Of a stretch of 64,000 nt of DNA, positions 17,392-28,109 are shown in pieces (the stretch's first letter is position 1; every line of letters begins with the position of its first letter). The position numbers and the translations under genes are program-made. Origin of the DNA: Bartonella sp. AU55XJBT (GTDB taxonomy: Bacteria; Pseudomonadota; Alphaproteobacteria; Rhizobiales; Rhizobiaceae); NCBI RefSeq assembly GCF_028618525.1, contig NZ_JAQITC010000009.1:1-64000 (forward strand). Reading direction: 5' to 3'. The notes beneath the pieces were generated by a model. It had not been told where the DNA came from. It ran no database searches and worked only from the letters and a program-made list of their open reading frames with translations.

Positions 17392-17901
17392 TCACTTATG
17401 GTGGAAGTACAGTGGTGAGTCTGCTAAAAACAACTCAGTGAGCAACAATGGCTCATCCGCTAGCCGCAAACGGGAACGGCGTGCCCAGAGCGCGCCTTGT
17501 TGCCCCATATGAATGTAATCGCGAGTTAGTTTGTCACTATTAAATAAATAGTGTCCTAAGGGGATCGTTCCTAAATGCATCAAGGCTTGATTGTGTTGAA
17601 GAGTTTCTTGTGGAATGACAGTGCGTCCAAGGAGCCAAGGTTTATTATCTCCCATCAATATGACTTCGCGGAGCCAATAATGCGTACTTTTGGGGAGATG
17701 TTTTGCTTCTTCTTTTAATTCATCTCGCGTAATAAAACATTCACGTTGTGGTTGAACTTGGAGGCAGGTACAATATTTTTTTAATCGAAGCGTCATCGAG
17801 CCTGATTCCATGAGCCAATCCTGAATGTTTTCTGGTACAGGAGGATTTTGATCAGAGAGCCACTTTAGAGGGGGTAAAATGGAATCTTCAAGATCAGACA
17901 T
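17392..17901 (-). CDS. ubiC: Chorismate lyase UbiC
   Basis: A 169-residue cytosolic enzyme that converts chorismate to 4-hydroxybenzoate plus pyruvate, the first step of ubiquinone synthesis. It aligns by eye with Escherichia coli UbiC along its length: [53 protein letters not shown] and [14 protein letters not shown]. The key arginine (in WLREV) and glutamate (in LTELF) are present. ATG 17901 is preceded by GGAG eight bases upstream; ATG 17916 is an equally open alternative. It stands alone with long gaps on both sides. Confidence 0.92.
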   Translation of the reverse strand: MSDLEDSILPPLKWLSDQNPPVPENIQDWLMESGSMTLRLKKYCTCLQVQPQRECFITRDELKEEAKHLPKSTHYWLREVILMGDNKPWLLGRTVIPQETLQHNQALMHLGTIPLGHYLFNSDKLTRDYIHMGQQGALWARRSRLRLADEPLLLTELFLADSPLYFHHK

Positions 17902-18638
17902 TATTTTACTCCACATCTCAAATCCTATTCCATATGTTATGCTGAATGCGCTAAAGAGATGGCCCTATTGTAATATAGGCGTATAAAAGCAGCAAGATTT
18001 TAACAGAAAAATATTAAAGGGAAAATCGAAAGGAAAGATCTTTAAAACAAGATATGTGGAAAATAGGTTATAGAGTTATTTTCATTAAAAGAGCCAAATA
18101 ATATATTGGTGCTTTATCTAAAGTGCTTTCACATAATGCGTTATAGAATTTTCTTTATGGCATGAGGGGGAATGGATAGGATATTTCGTGTTTTAGCATT
18201 CGTTTGTAACGCATATAAAAAAGAGATGAAGAATTCATCTGTGTAAGATGATGTAAAGAGGAAATTTTAAGAGGCGCAAAAGCGTTGTTTTATAGTTTAG
18301 AAAGTGAAGGGATCTCCAAATATTTTGCATTGAAATGGAAAGGTGATCGCATTTTTTATAATACAGAATTTTATAGTAATGTATTTTGGAAAAATTAAAT
18401 AACGCATACACCCCTCCTGATATGCGGAGGCTTATATAGATATGGAAGGGTGCATTACAAAAATCTTTATTGCTTTTTGTTAAGGTACATGACTGTGTAT
18501 GTCAGAAATCGCGACTTAAACACCTCTCACAATCATACCAAAACTGGTAGCGATGAGTTACGGGGAAATATTTCAAACTGTGACGGTTATTTCACAGTTT
18601 TTATTGAATCCCAAAAGGTGATTGAATAAATAAATGCT
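17902..18638 (+). ncRNA. Gap with orphan terminator, candidate small RNA near 18400-18602
   Basis: No protein gene is visible, yet a plus-strand terminator lies at 18575-18602, almost 1.9 kb beyond the nearest plus-strand gene. Upstream is a hairpin CCTCC-TGATATGC-GGAGG (18413-18430), whose 5' arm is CU-rich and could resemble an anti-Shine-Dalgarno sequence. This combination suggests a short non-coding transcript of up to about 200 bases. I found no confident promoter, so the 5' end is unknown. Confidence 0.35.
18575..18602 (+). terminator. Orphan terminator
   Basis: AAACTGTGA (18575-18583) pairs with TCACAGTTT (18592-18600) around an 8-base loop, and the T-run continues to 18602. Confidence 0.65.
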
Positions 18639-18890
18639 CTATGATCGAATTTTTCGTCCTATCCATATAAGAATACAGGCTCCTATAAAACCTGAAACAA
18701 GATAACCGAGCCAACCAGCAAAACTTACGCCTAAAAGACTAAAAAGGAAACTCGCTAACGCAGCGCCAATAATCCCTAAGATAATATTTAACAATATTCC
18801 TGTTTGGCTTTTCATAATATATTGTGCAGCCCAACCTGCAACTCCGCCGATAATAATAGCTGCAATCCAACCGATGTTTGCATTTTCCAT
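18639..18890 (-). CDS. GlsB/YeaQ/YmgE-family membrane protein
   Basis: An 83-residue inner-membrane protein of the transglycosylase-associated (YeaQ/YmgE) family, with three closely spaced hydrophobic segments and the pattern IAAIIIGGVAGWAAQYIM, ILLNIILGIIGAALASFLF and GWLGYLVSGFIGACILIWIGR. Relatives are often stress-induced; biochemical function is unknown despite the family name. GGAGAG precedes the ATG at ideal spacing. It is monocistronic. Confidence 0.9.
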   Translation of the reverse strand: MENANIGWIAAIIIGGVAGWAAQYIMKSQTGILLNIILGIIGAALASFLFSLLGVSFAGWLGYLVSGFIGACILIWIGRKIRS

Positions 18891-19751
18891 GATACTCTCC
18901 TTTGCCTGAATTTAAATTGTAACTAGAGTAAACTTTTTAAAGATCAAGGTTTATTCCTTTTTTACCCAGTGAAAAGGACATTTCTGTTAGAGGTTTTACT
19001 TATTACTTTCTTGTATATTCAAATAATATACATTTATATAATGTATAATACTTATTAAATGTAAATATATATAACATATTTTAATTTATAAATAAATTAT
19101 TTAAGTGAGAAATATGAATAAAAAAAGAAAATATTGGTAAAAATATTTTAAGAATGTATAAAGTGTATTTATAAGATTTTTTGCAATCTCTCTCTTAGGT
19201 TAAAAAAACAATAGTGATTAAAGCAACCGGTAAAATAGATATTTAAAAGTTTGGAGTTTGCCAATTGGTTTCAATGATGTTTGAAATGAAATTAAAACTG
19301 TTTTGTTGACGCGTTATAAAATGCTTTGTAAATTAGGTTTCTACAAATATTGATATAAATGTTGTAGTTGGGTGGGGTTTTGCATCTCTTATAGAAGATT
19401 TTTGTTTTTTGCTGTTGCTGTGGAGTGGTTCCATTTTTACAAGACGGATTTAGGTTGGCACCATCATTTCTTTTACCTTCTCTTTTATGTGGTTAACAGT
19501 TTTTGTTTTGAGATGGTGAGGCATTTTATGTCTTCCTTCAAGAGCTTTATTCTGTATGCTGCTCCGCGTGTCATGTGTAAGCAGAAGACTTTGAGTCATT
19601 CATTATGAATAATGAATAGATTAAAAATAAAGAAATTTACGATGAAGAGAGCTCATTCAAATCGTCAAATGATAAAATAATTTTATTAAATCAATATATT
19701 TGAATGTTCAAAATTGAGTAATCGATGCGATGCCTTTCTTGTTTGGAAAGT
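18891..19751. other. Long AT-rich gap
   Basis: Contains the promoter side of the YeaQ-type gene. An AT-rich palindrome TATACATT-TATAT-AATGTATA lies at 19027-19047. The plus-strand frame 19372-19608 (78 codons) is Phe- and His-rich without a ribosome site and is not counted as a gene. Confidence 0.35.
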
Positions 19752-21443
19752 TTAAGATTTTTCTATCTGTTCTTCAGCAGGGTTGCGTAGGCGAGAACTT
19801 TGAAGAAGTCCCTGTTCTTCTAAAATGGGGTAGATCATTGAGGTCAAAAGAGAGTTAATTTGTTTGAGGTCACGAACAGTATCAAGATGAAGACTAGATG
19901 ATTCTACGTTTTTGAGATCCCCTTCACGCAAGCGTTTAAAATGTTTTAAACTCATCTCTTTTTCTAAGTTTCGTAGTTGATCTTTTTTTTGTACCAATAG
20001 ATGTGCTGTGTGCGTGTCCCGGGAGACAAGAACGTTAAATGCTATATGTGCGTTGGCGAGTACAATGGCATGGAAACGAAGGAGATCATCCCAGCCTTCG
20101 TTGCTGAACTTTAGATTTTTTTGTTGTTTCTTTTTAACTAGCATCAGCATATTGTGAATAATGATATCGCCTGCTTGGTCTAATTTTATACAGGCGCCTA
20201 GAAGTTCTTGCGTTTGAAGAGCTTCTTCATCGGATAATTTTTGTCCCGCTAATCGTGCAAGATAAAGTTTGATGGCGATATGTTTTCTGTCCAATATGGT
20301 GTTTAGTTGATTGAGTTCAGCAATAATATTGGGATCTGGTTCTTCATAAAGTTCCATGATTTTTTCTAACATGATGTCGACAAGATCACAAATATGAATA
20401 ACTTCACGCATGACATTCGAGAGCGCTAAAGCTGGGCTTTCAAGAACGCTATCATCAAGAGCTGTTTGATCCGATAAATTAAGCGTTTTATCGGTTTGCA
20501 TTTTTTTTGTACTCATATGAACGATTTTAGTGGTCAATTTCAAAACCCATTTTGAAAGCGGTATTCCAGCGAGGAGAATGAAAACATTAAAAATGATATG
20601 GGCATTGATCACTTGAGTAGGGGCGTTATTGCCAAGCCATGTGATGGGGGGGTGAAAAGACAGAAATAAGATCAGCACAAGGATTGAACCGGCTCCACGC
20701 ATGAGTAAATTCCCCAAAGGAACAAGGCGGGTATTTGGAGAAGCGTTGCGTGTTAAAAGCGGTGCTATAAGAGAAGAGCCAAAGTTAACACCAAGAACCA
20801 TGACAACGCAAAGTTGCGTATGGATAAGGTCGTAGTTGGCAAAATTAACCAGCAAAATGATTCCTGCAATGGATGAATGTAAAAGATAGGTTAAGGTGGC
20901 TGCCAGCAAAAAAGTTGAAACAGGATCGGTTGAAAGGTAACGAATGATGCTCGGCAAAATTTCGCTATCCCGTAAAGGTTCTGTCGCTGTACTGATCATT
21001 TGTAAAGACAAAATCAAAAGACCAATACCGATGACAATACGTCCTATTTGACGCCACTCACGTTTTTCTGTTGTCATGAAGATACAAGTGCCAATTAAAA
21101 GGCAAAGGGGTATAATAAGGGTGAGATCGTAGGTGAGAATTTTAACAACGAGTGCTGATCCTAATTCTCCTCCACGTACAGCCATAAGTCCCGCTAGCCC
21201 AGAGACAAAACCAGATTCAACGAAAGAACCAACGAGAAGCGTTATGGCTGTAGAGCTCTGTAAAATCATTGCTGTAAAAAGCCCAAAACTTACAGCAAAC
21301 AATGGTTTGGAAATGATGTGGCGCATGTTATATTTAAGCTTGTCACCATAGGCGCGTTCAATTCCTGTGCGCACCATGCGTGTGGCCCAGAGAAGTAAAG
21401 AAACAGCGCCAGCAAGATGGAGGAGTACCAATGAGCCATTCAT
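19752..21443 (-). CDS. Na/Pi-cotransporter family protein with PhoU-like tail
   Basis: A 563-residue inner-membrane protein. Residues 1-310 form two inverted Na/Pi-cotransporter repeats, marked by MILQSSTAITLLVGSFV and by LLHSSIAGIILLVNFA, with about eight membrane segments. Residues 340-550 are helical and resemble a PhoU-type cytoplasmic domain (DLVDIMLEKIMELYE and following). The family moves phosphate with sodium, or may regulate phosphate export. It lies 70 bases after the MscS-type channel gene on the same strand, so the two may be co-transcribed, possibly linking osmotic and phosphate responses. Confidence 0.88.
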   Translation of the reverse strand: MNGSLVLLHLAGAVSLLLWATRMVRTGIERAYGDKLKYNMRHIISKPLFAVSFGLFTAMILQSSTAITLLVGSFVESGFVSGLAGLMAVRGGELGSALVVKILTYDLTLIIPLCLLIGTCIFMTTEKREWRQIGRIVIGIGLLILSLQMISTATEPLRDSEILPSIIRYLSTDPVSTFLLAATLTYLLHSSIAGIILLVNFANYDLIHTQLCVVMVLGVNFGSSLIAPLLTRNASPNTRLVPLGNLLMRGAGSILVLILFLSFHPPITWLGNNAPTQVINAHIIFNVFILLAGIPLSKWVLKLTTKIVHMSTKKMQTDKTLNLSDQTALDDSVLESPALALSNVMREVIHICDLVDIMLEKIMELYEEPDPNIIAELNQLNTILDRKHIAIKLYLARLAGQKLSDEEALQTQELLGACIKLDQAGDIIIHNMLMLVKKKQQKNLKFSNEGWDDLLRFHAIVLANAHIAFNVLVSRDTHTAHLLVQKKDQLRNLEKEMSLKHFKRLREGDLKNVESSSLHLDTVRDLKQINSLLTSMIYPILEEQGLLQSSRLRNPAEEQIEKS

Positions 21444-21513
21444 GATACTTTTTCTTTCTCTTTTGTTTATGAATAGGGTTAACTCAAAATTGATAACTTG
21501 AAGTTTATTGTTT

Positions 21514-22725
21514 TTACTTTGCTTTTAATATTTGATTAAAATCAGAACCGCTAGGATTTTGAAAAACCTTTAAACCAAAAAAGGGAAGAATGGAATAAAG
21601 GTGGTCAAAAATATCTCCTTGAATTTGTTCGTAGTCTAGCCAAACGGTGGTGTTCGTAAAGCAATAGATTTCTAAGGGTAAACCATTTTCTGTAGGGGGT
21701 AATTGTCGGGCCATAAAGGTCATATTGGGGTTAATGTTGAGATGCTGTTGTAGATAAGCAAAAACATAAGCGCGAAAAGTTCCAATGTTGGTTAAGCGGC
21801 GCGTATTGGCTAAAATATCATGATTTTTATCTAATTGTGCATTCCATTGATCGATTTCTGCTATTTTTTGCGTGAAATAATTTTCTAATAAATTAAATCG
21901 GGAAAGATATTTTTGTTCTTCTTCTGTGAGAAAATGGATACTTGATTGATCAATAAAAAGAGAGCGTTTGATGCGTCTGCCCCCTGATTCTTGCATTCCA
22001 CGCCAATTTTTAAAAGGGTCGGTTACAAGCTTACGGATCGGGACAGAGGTAATGGTGTTGTCGAAATTTTGAACTTTAACAGTATGAAGGGCAATTTCAA
22101 TTACATCACCATCAGCACCAAGATTGGGAATTTCAATCCAATCACCAACACGAACCATATCCGTGGATGAAATTTGAATGCCGGCAACAAGAGAAAGAAG
22201 TGTATCTTGAAAAATTAACATGAGAACTGCGGCCATTGCACCAAGACCGGAGAAGAGAATAAGAGGGGAACGGTCAATTAAGGTGGCGACCATTAAAACG
22301 GCTGCAATAGCAAAAAGTGCAATTTTAGCAATTTGAATATAACCTTTTATTGGTTTTAGTCGTGCTGTTGGTCGTTGTTCGTAAAGAATGTTAATGATAT
22401 TGAGACAGGCAGAAATTGTCAGAACAACAAAAAAGATAATGAAGGCGTTGGCAACATTATCAATGACAGTGCTGAATGCATCAGGTAATGTCGGTATAAA
22501 ATTAACACCGACTGAAAGAATAAAAGCTGAAATGATATTCGCTAGGTATTGAATAGCATTTTTAATATCAGTCGTTGTATTCTTGGGGAGGAAAGAAGAG
22601 AGCTTTTTTGCTCCGTGAATGAGTAATTTTCGTCCTACAAAGTTGATTAAAAGGGCCACTATAGTAAGAATAATAAGCCAAGAAATAGCTTCTAACCACG
22701 GATATTGAACAATAAATTCGATCAC
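21514..22725 (-). CDS. MscS-family mechanosensitive channel
   Basis: A 403-residue inner-membrane protein with about five N-terminal membrane segments and the MscS pore/beta domain near 165-245: SGLGAMAAVLMLIFQDTLLSLVAGIQI, then VRVGDWIEIPNLGADGDVIEIALHTVKVQNFDNTITSVPI. The longer soluble C-terminal region resembles YbdG-type channels. It should open on hypo-osmotic shock. It leads a probable two-gene unit with the Na/Pi transporter and diverges from dnaG across 136 bases. Confidence 0.92.
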   Translation of the reverse strand: MIEFIVQYPWLEAISWLIILTIVALLINFVGRKLLIHGAKKLSSFLPKNTTTDIKNAIQYLANIISAFILSVGVNFIPTLPDAFSTVIDNVANAFIIFFVVLTISACLNIINILYEQRPTARLKPIKGYIQIAKIALFAIAAVLMVATLIDRSPLILFSGLGAMAAVLMLIFQDTLLSLVAGIQISSTDMVRVGDWIEIPNLGADGDVIEIALHTVKVQNFDNTITSVPIRKLVTDPFKNWRGMQESGGRRIKRSLFIDQSSIHFLTEEEQKYLSRFNLLENYFTQKIAEIDQWNAQLDKNHDILANTRRLTNIGTFRAYVFAYLQQHLNINPNMTFMARQLPPTENGLPLEIYCFTNTTVWLDYEQIQGDIFDHLYSILPFFGLKVFQNPSGSDFNQILKAK

Positions 22726-22861
22726 TTTATTTACTCTCCATTTTTAAAATTATAGGCAGTTGAGAGATTAAAATTTTACAACTGTTTAAGAGGAAGCCTT
22801 GGAATTATGCTCTAAAGTCGTTAAATATGCAAAAAAGAATTTTTAAACTCTGTGAGAGATA

Positions 22862-24799
22862 ATGCGTTTTCCGCCTGATTTTCTTAATGAACTACGTAGC
22901 AGACTTCCAATTTCAACAGTGATTGGTCAACGGGTGGATTTTGATCCTCGAAAAAGTAAGCCTTCACGGGGAGATTTTTGGTGTTGTTGTCCATTTCATG
23001 GTGAGAAAACGCCCAGTTTTCATTGTGATGATCATAAAGGGCGTTATTATTGTTTTGGTTGTGGTGTAAGCGGAGATATTTTTACCTTCCTGTGCGAGCT
23101 TGATGGATTGCACTTTTCCGAAAGTGTCCAGCGTTTGGCTGATTTTGCAGGAATGAAACTCCCTATTTTGGATCCACAAAGTTATCAACGTCAAATAGAA
23201 AAAGCTGATCTTTATGATGTGATGAAAATTGCGACAGATTTTTTTCAATATCATTTACGCGATCAAGAAGGTGTGCAGGCACGTCGTTATCTGGAGGAAC
23301 GTGGTGTTACGCAAAAGCTTATAGAGCGTTTTCGAATTGGTTTTGCACCGGTAAGGCGTACAGCTTTGAAAGAAGCTTTAAGTGCCCGTGGTATCTCAAT
23401 AAAGCAAATGGAAGAATGTGGACTTCTCACAGCGTATGAGGAGAGGGCGGATTCTTATGATCGATTTAGAAATCGCATTATGTTTCCTATCGAAGATTTG
23501 CGCGGTCGTGTGGTGGCTTTCGGAGGGAGGGCGTTAGAGAAAGAGACACGCGCAAAATATCTTAACAGCCCTGAAACAGTGCTCTTTCATAAAGGCAATA
23601 TACTTTACAATGCGGCATCGGCGCGCAAAAATAGTCGCTTTGTTGGCGATGAAAAAATTCATTCACTTCTGGTTGTTGAGGGGTATATGGATGTCATTGC
23701 ATTGACTAAAGCCGGTTTTGAAGGAGTCGTAGCGCCCTTAGGGACAGCATTAACGGAAACGCAAATTGAGCTTTTATGGCAGATGGGCAAGGAGCCTATT
23801 TTGTGTTTTGATGGTGATGATGCTGGTTTAAAGGCTGCTTTTCGCGTTGCTGATCGGGTATTGCCTCTTTTAAAGGTTGGGGTTTGTGTCTGCTTTGTTT
23901 TGTTGCCACAAGGAAAAGATCCTGATGAAATTGTTCGTGCTGGTGGTGCGCCCCTTTTTTCTTCTTTTTTGCAAAAAGCCATTCCTTTGATTGAACTTTT
24001 ATGGTGGAGGGCCACCTATGGAAAGAATTTTGAAACGCCAGAGACATGTGCGGCGCTTGAAAAACAACTCAAACAACAAATTTTTACGATTAAGGATGAA
24101 GATGTCCGTCGTTATTATTTGCGAGATATAAAGCAACGCCTTTTTGAGTTTTTTCGTCCCTCTTTTTCAAAAAAGAAGGGAGGAGGACGCTATGAAAAGA
24201 CTTCACCCAATAGGATCTTTAAAGATCAATCCTTTTCTCTGTTAGAAAATTCTGAAATAGTACGAAATTCCTCGCAGGCTATTCCTTTACGTGAAGCTGT
24301 GATTTTACTCACTTTAGCTTACTATCCTGAGTTATGGCATGAAAATTTTGAAATTCTCTCTGAGTTAGAATTAAAAAATACACAATTGATGTATTTTCAC
24401 CAAACGATGTTGGAAATTCTCGGGAATCAGCTGCTTCATGATAAAGAAACGATGGTTGCGTTCTTAGAAAAAAGAGGGCAAAAGGCTTTATTAGAGCGTA
24501 TGAAACATCTTGTGCAGAATATTGGTATGCGTATTATCTTTGCTGGAGCTCCTATAAAAGATGCACGTGCTATATTAAAACAAGCTGTCTACTTGCATCT
24601 TCAGGAACACCACCTACATAAGAGGTTACAGGATATTGAAGAGCAACTTATAGAAAATCCTAAGAGTGAGGTTTTTGATCTGCTTCGGGAGATAAAAAGT
24701 GAGCTGGAGCAGATGCAGGCAACAGAAGCGTTAATTGAAGGGTTTGGAAGTTGGTTGGATGAAAAAATAGACGGGAACATACAAGATACGATAAAATGA
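22862..24799 (+). CDS. dnaG: DNA primase DnaG
   Basis: A 645-residue primase. The N-terminal CHC2 zinc ribbon uses C43, H46, C64 and C67 (CPFHGEKTPSF and YCFGCGVSG). The RNA-polymerase core has LNSPETVLFHKGNILYN and the Toprim motifs VVEGYMDVIAL and CFDGDDAGLKAA. The C-terminal helical part (about 470-645) is the DnaB-interaction domain. Length is normal. The stop codon overlaps a perfect dyad, TGATTCGC/GCGAATCA. dnaG followed by rpoD is the conserved macromolecular-synthesis order, although rpsU is not between or before them here. Confidence 0.96.
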   Translation: MRFPPDFLNELRSRLPISTVIGQRVDFDPRKSKPSRGDFWCCCPFHGEKTPSFHCDDHKGRYYCFGCGVSGDIFTFLCELDGLHFSESVQRLADFAGMKLPILDPQSYQRQIEKADLYDVMKIATDFFQYHLRDQEGVQARRYLEERGVTQKLIERFRIGFAPVRRTALKEALSARGISIKQMEECGLLTAYEERADSYDRFRNRIMFPIEDLRGRVVAFGGRALEKETRAKYLNSPETVLFHKGNILYNAASARKNSRFVGDEKIHSLLVVEGYMDVIALTKAGFEGVVAPLGTALTETQIELLWQMGKEPILCFDGDDAGLKAAFRVADRVLPLLKVGVCVCFVLLPQGKDPDEIVRAGGAPLFSSFLQKAIPLIELLWWRATYGKNFETPETCAALEKQLKQQIFTIKDEDVRRYYLRDIKQRLFEFFRPSFSKKKGGGRYEKTSPNRIFKDQSFSLLENSEIVRNSSQAIPLREAVILLTLAYYPELWHENFEILSELELKNTQLMYFHQTMLEILGNQLLHDKETMVAFLEKRGQKALLERMKHLVQNIGMRIIFAGAPIKDARAILKQAVYLHLQEHHLHKRLQDIEEQLIENPKSEVFDLLREIKSELEQMQATEALIEGFGSWLDEKIDGNIQDTIK

Positions 24800-25183
24800 T
24801 TCGCTTTTTTAATGCGAATCAGTCACTTAAATTTTAGATGAGGAAGTGTATGTGGAGTGACATTTTCATAAAGATGACAATTGAATTTTAGAGTAAATTT
24901 TAGGAAAAGCGGGAAATTGGTTCTTACGATAGGGTACAGAGATTATCTCAGAAGGGCTGAGAGGTGTCGGGGAAACTTCTGGAGTTTTCCCGCGTTTTTG
25001 TCTGGATGGCAAGTTTGTCTGGATATTAAGGCGTATACAAAATGTATTCTTTCCAATAGTAATCTCTTAAAAGGAAGTATATATGAGAAACTGTTGGTTG
25101 ATTTAAGTGAGAACAAAAAAAGCTGGTCACATGAAGACTATGGTTACATGGAAGCTATGAAGTGATCGAGTGGAGTTTATGGT
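24800..25183. promoter_or_regulatory. dnaG-rpoD spacer with dyad and terminator-like hairpin
   Basis: A dyad TGATTCGC (24797-24804) / GCGAATCA (24814-24821) overlaps the dnaG stop and contains two GANTC sites. A second hairpin at 24969-24992, GGGGAAACT/AGTTTTCCC, is followed by CGTTTTT and may be a weak terminator. The 94-codon frame at 24881-25165 is not a convincing gene. The rpoD promoter should lie in the last 200 bases. Confidence 0.4.
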
Positions 25184-27199
25184 ATGGCAACAAAGGTTAA
25201 ACAGAAAGATAATGCGGAAGTCACAAGCCAAGCGAGTTTGGATGGTCCTCTTCTTGATTTTTCTGATGATGCCATCAAGAAAATGATTAAACTTGCCAAA
25301 AAAAATGGTTACGTAACGATGGATGAACTCAATGCCGTTCTTCCTTCCGATGAGGTTACGTCCGAACAAATTGAAGATATCTTGGCGATGTTTTCTGAGA
25401 TGGGGGTTAATGTTGTCGATGATGAGGATGAAGTTGAGTCTGAAAATTATGAAGACGAAGTTACGGTAGAGGGGGGAGACTTAGTAGAGGCCTCTAGCCA
25501 CGCACTTGCAACGACAACAAATAAGCGCGAAGTAACAGATCGTACGGATGATCCGGTGCGTATGTATTTACGTGAAATGGGAGCTGTTGAGCTTCTTTCA
25601 CGGGAGGGCGAAATTGCTATTGCTAAGCGTATTGAAGCAGGGCGTGAGACAATGATTGCCGGACTTTGTGAGAGTCCTTTGACTTTTCAGGCCCTGATTA
25701 TCTGGCGTGATGAGTTAAAAGAACAGCGTATTCTTCTTCGTGAAATTATTGATCTTGAAACGACTTATGCTGGTCCAGAAGCAAAGCAGGCTCCTGTTAT
25801 TGAGCGAAGTGAAGTTGATAAGATAAAAGAAGAAAAGGTGTCTTCTGCTATACGTAATATGGGGGAAAATGTAGGAGAAAGAAGCATTGAAGAAGATGAT
25901 GAAGAAGACGATGATGATGTTAACTTATCTCTGGCAGCAATGGAAAATGAGCTTTGTCCTCAAGTTATGGAAACATTGGATTTTATTGCTCAAACCTATG
26001 TAAAATTACGCAAATTACAAGATCAGCATGTTGAAAGCAGTTTGGCAGAGCGTAAGGAGGGGGCTCTTACAGCTTCTCAAAAGAAAAAATATATTCAATT
26101 AAAGGGTGAGTTGATTCAAGCTGTGAAATCTCTCTCTTTGAACCAAAATCGTATCGAAGCTTTGGTTGAACAGCTTTATGACATCAATAAGAGATTGATT
26201 CATAATGAAGGTAAGCTGAAACGAATCGCGAACAGTTATGGGATTGGTCATGAAGATTTCTTAAGAGAATACCAAGGACGCGAATTGGATGCAGATTGGA
26301 TGAATTATATTGCCGCTTTGCCTGCACCGGGTTGGAAAGAATTTTCAATGCGTGAAGCAAAAGAAATTCAGAAACTACGGAGTGAAATACAAAATCTCGC
26401 ACAGGAAACGGCTATTTCAATTGGTGAATTTCGCCGGATTGTTATGCAGGTACAGAAAGGTGAACGCGAATCAACCATTGCAAAAAAAGAGATGGTCGAA
26501 TCTAATTTACGTCTTGTCATTTCAATTGCAAAAAAATATACGAATCGTGGTTTGCAGTTTCTTGATCTTATTCAAGAAGGCAATATCGGTTTGATGAAGG
26601 CTGTGGATAAGTTTGAATATCGGCGCGGCTACAAATTTTCAACTTATGCCACATGGTGGATTCGTCAAGCCATTACACGTTCAATTGCGGATCAGGCACG
26701 CACTATTCGTATCCCTGTGCATATGATTGAGACAATTAATAAAATTGTTCGTACCTCACGTCAGATTCTCCATGAAATTGGACGAGAGCCAACACCAGAA
26801 GAATTATCTAGCAAGCTTTCTATGCCGTTAGAAAAAGTGCGAAAGGTTCTTAAAATTGCAAAAGAACCTATTTCACTGGAGACGCCTGTTGGTGATGAAG
26901 ATGATTCTCATTTGGGTGATTTTATTGAGGATAGGAATGCATTATTACCTATTGATGCTGCTATCCAAGCGAATTTACGCGATACGACAACACGCGTTCT
27001 TGCTTCATTAACACCACGGGAAGAACGTGTTTTGCGGATGCGTTTTGGGATAGGGATGAATACAGATCACACCTTGGAAGAAGTGGGACAACAGTTCTCA
27101 GTTACAAGAGAACGTATTCGTCAGATTGAAGCAAAGGCACTTCGTAAATTGAAGCATCCTAGTCGCTCACGAAAATTACGCAGTTTTCTCGATTCTTAA
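25184..27199 (+). CDS. rpoD: RNA polymerase primary sigma factor RpoD
   Basis: A 671-residue housekeeping sigma factor. Region 1.1 is at the N-terminus ([22 protein letters not shown]), region 1.2 at about 125-160 ([21 protein letters not shown]), then a long acidic non-conserved region with an EDDEEDDDD stretch. Region 2 follows ([55 protein letters not shown] in segments), then region 3 and region 4, with the -35 recognition helix in [33 protein letters not shown] precedes the ATG. It is the conserved partner of dnaG. Confidence 0.97.
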   Translation: MATKVKQKDNAEVTSQASLDGPLLDFSDDAIKKMIKLAKKNGYVTMDELNAVLPSDEVTSEQIEDILAMFSEMGVNVVDDEDEVESENYEDEVTVEGGDLVEASSHALATTTNKREVTDRTDDPVRMYLREMGAVELLSREGEIAIAKRIEAGRETMIAGLCESPLTFQALIIWRDELKEQRILLREIIDLETTYAGPEAKQAPVIERSEVDKIKEEKVSSAIRNMGENVGERSIEEDDEEDDDDVNLSLAAMENELCPQVMETLDFIAQTYVKLRKLQDQHVESSLAERKEGALTASQKKKYIQLKGELIQAVKSLSLNQNRIEALVEQLYDINKRLIHNEGKLKRIANSYGIGHEDFLREYQGRELDADWMNYIAALPAPGWKEFSMREAKEIQKLRSEIQNLAQETAISIGEFRRIVMQVQKGERESTIAKKEMVESNLRLVISIAKKYTNRGLQFLDLIQEGNIGLMKAVDKFEYRRGYKFSTYATWWIRQAITRSIADQARTIRIPVHMIETINKIVRTSRQILHEIGREPTPEELSSKLSMPLEKVRKVLKIAKEPISLETPVGDEDDSHLGDFIEDRNALLPIDAAIQANLRDTTTRVLASLTPREERVLRMRFGIGMNTDHTLEEVGQQFSVTRERIRQIEAKALRKLKHPSRSRKLRSFLDS

Positions 27200-27618
27200 A
27201 TAAAGAATTGATGCATTCTAATCATTCCCCTTTTTTCTTCATAGAGGGGAAGATTTGTTACTGTGTACTTAGGTGTTTTTTTAAGAAAAATATGGGAAGA
27301 CTTCGAATAATCTAGAAAATTTACGATATTTAACGTTTTTCGTAGCTTCGAGACTTTGTGCTTCTCTGTTTCAAAAAAACAGACATAGGGCAAAGAGTGG
27401 GTATGGAGCAGAGAGGTGAGGGAGGCTCAGTCAAGAAATGAACGATAAAATATTCTTTTCCCTAGAGCAGTTCGTTTTTTAAAAGATAGGATATCTCAAG
27501 ACTACACTATAGTGCAGTGAGTTGAAGCTTTTTAAGAGACAGTAATAGATGAAATTATAAAAATTAAATTTTTAATTTTTTATCAATCGTCTTCATTAAA
27601 AAAGGTGTGCTTAAGTTT
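27200..27618. other. Intergenic gap after rpoD
   Basis: A short inverted repeat TTCCCCT (27225-27231) / AGGGGAA (27245-27251) follows rpoD but has no T-run after it. No other feature seen. Confidence 0.4.
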
Positions 27619-28080
27619 ATGAGTGGAGAACTTCCTTTTTGGAAAGTAAAAAAATTAGAAGAGCTTTCCTTCTCTGAGTGGGAAAGCCTTTGTGATGGCT
27701 GTGGTCGTTGTTGTCTCCACAAAGTTGAGGATGATGATACGGGTGATTTGTATGCAACTAGTATTGCTTGTCGTCTTTTAGATGGGAAAACTTGCCAGTG
27801 TCGAGACTATGTTCATCGTAAATCAATTGTACCAGATTGTATATCGTTAGACATTACAACAGTTAAAACGGCGCGTTGGCTTCCAGAAAGTTGTGCTTAT
27901 AAATTAATTTATGAAGGAAAAGATCTCCCATGGTGGCATCCATTGGTATCAGGAGATTGTCAGACGGTGCATAAAGCACACATTTCTGCACGTGGATACA
28001 TAGAAATCTACGAAGATGAATTATCATCTGAAGAAAATTATCTCACTCATATTACTGGTCTTCTCTGTGAAGGCCAGTGA
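27619..28080 (+). CDS. YcgN-family Cys-cluster protein (UPF0260)
   Basis: A 153-residue protein with the family N-terminus [32 protein letters not shown]. The CxxCxxCC motif, plus further cysteines in [14 protein letters not shown] and VPDC, suggests an iron-sulphur or zinc site as in the Fe-S oxidoreductase-like UPF0260/YkgJ group. Function is unknown. I chose ATG 27619 by family alignment; a GTG at 27607 is in frame, and the nearest AAGG is 13 bases from the ATG. It converges on the next gene with only 29 bases between. Confidence 0.88.
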   Translation: MSGELPFWKVKKLEELSFSEWESLCDGCGRCCLHKVEDDDTGDLYATSIACRLLDGKTCQCRDYVHRKSIVPDCISLDITTVKTARWLPESCAYKLIYEGKDLPWWHPLVSGDCQTVHKAHISARGYIEIYEDELSSEENYLTHITGLLCEGQ

Positions 28081-28109
28081 TATGAGCGTTTTATACAATG
28101 CTTGGTGAT

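Noticed and set aside
19372..19608. 78-codon Phe/His-rich frame
   Set aside because: Composition of translated AT-rich non-coding DNA and no start signal.
24881..25165. 94-codon frame between dnaG and rpoD
   Set aside because: It spans a terminator-like hairpin and the likely rpoD promoter, with no recognisable domain.
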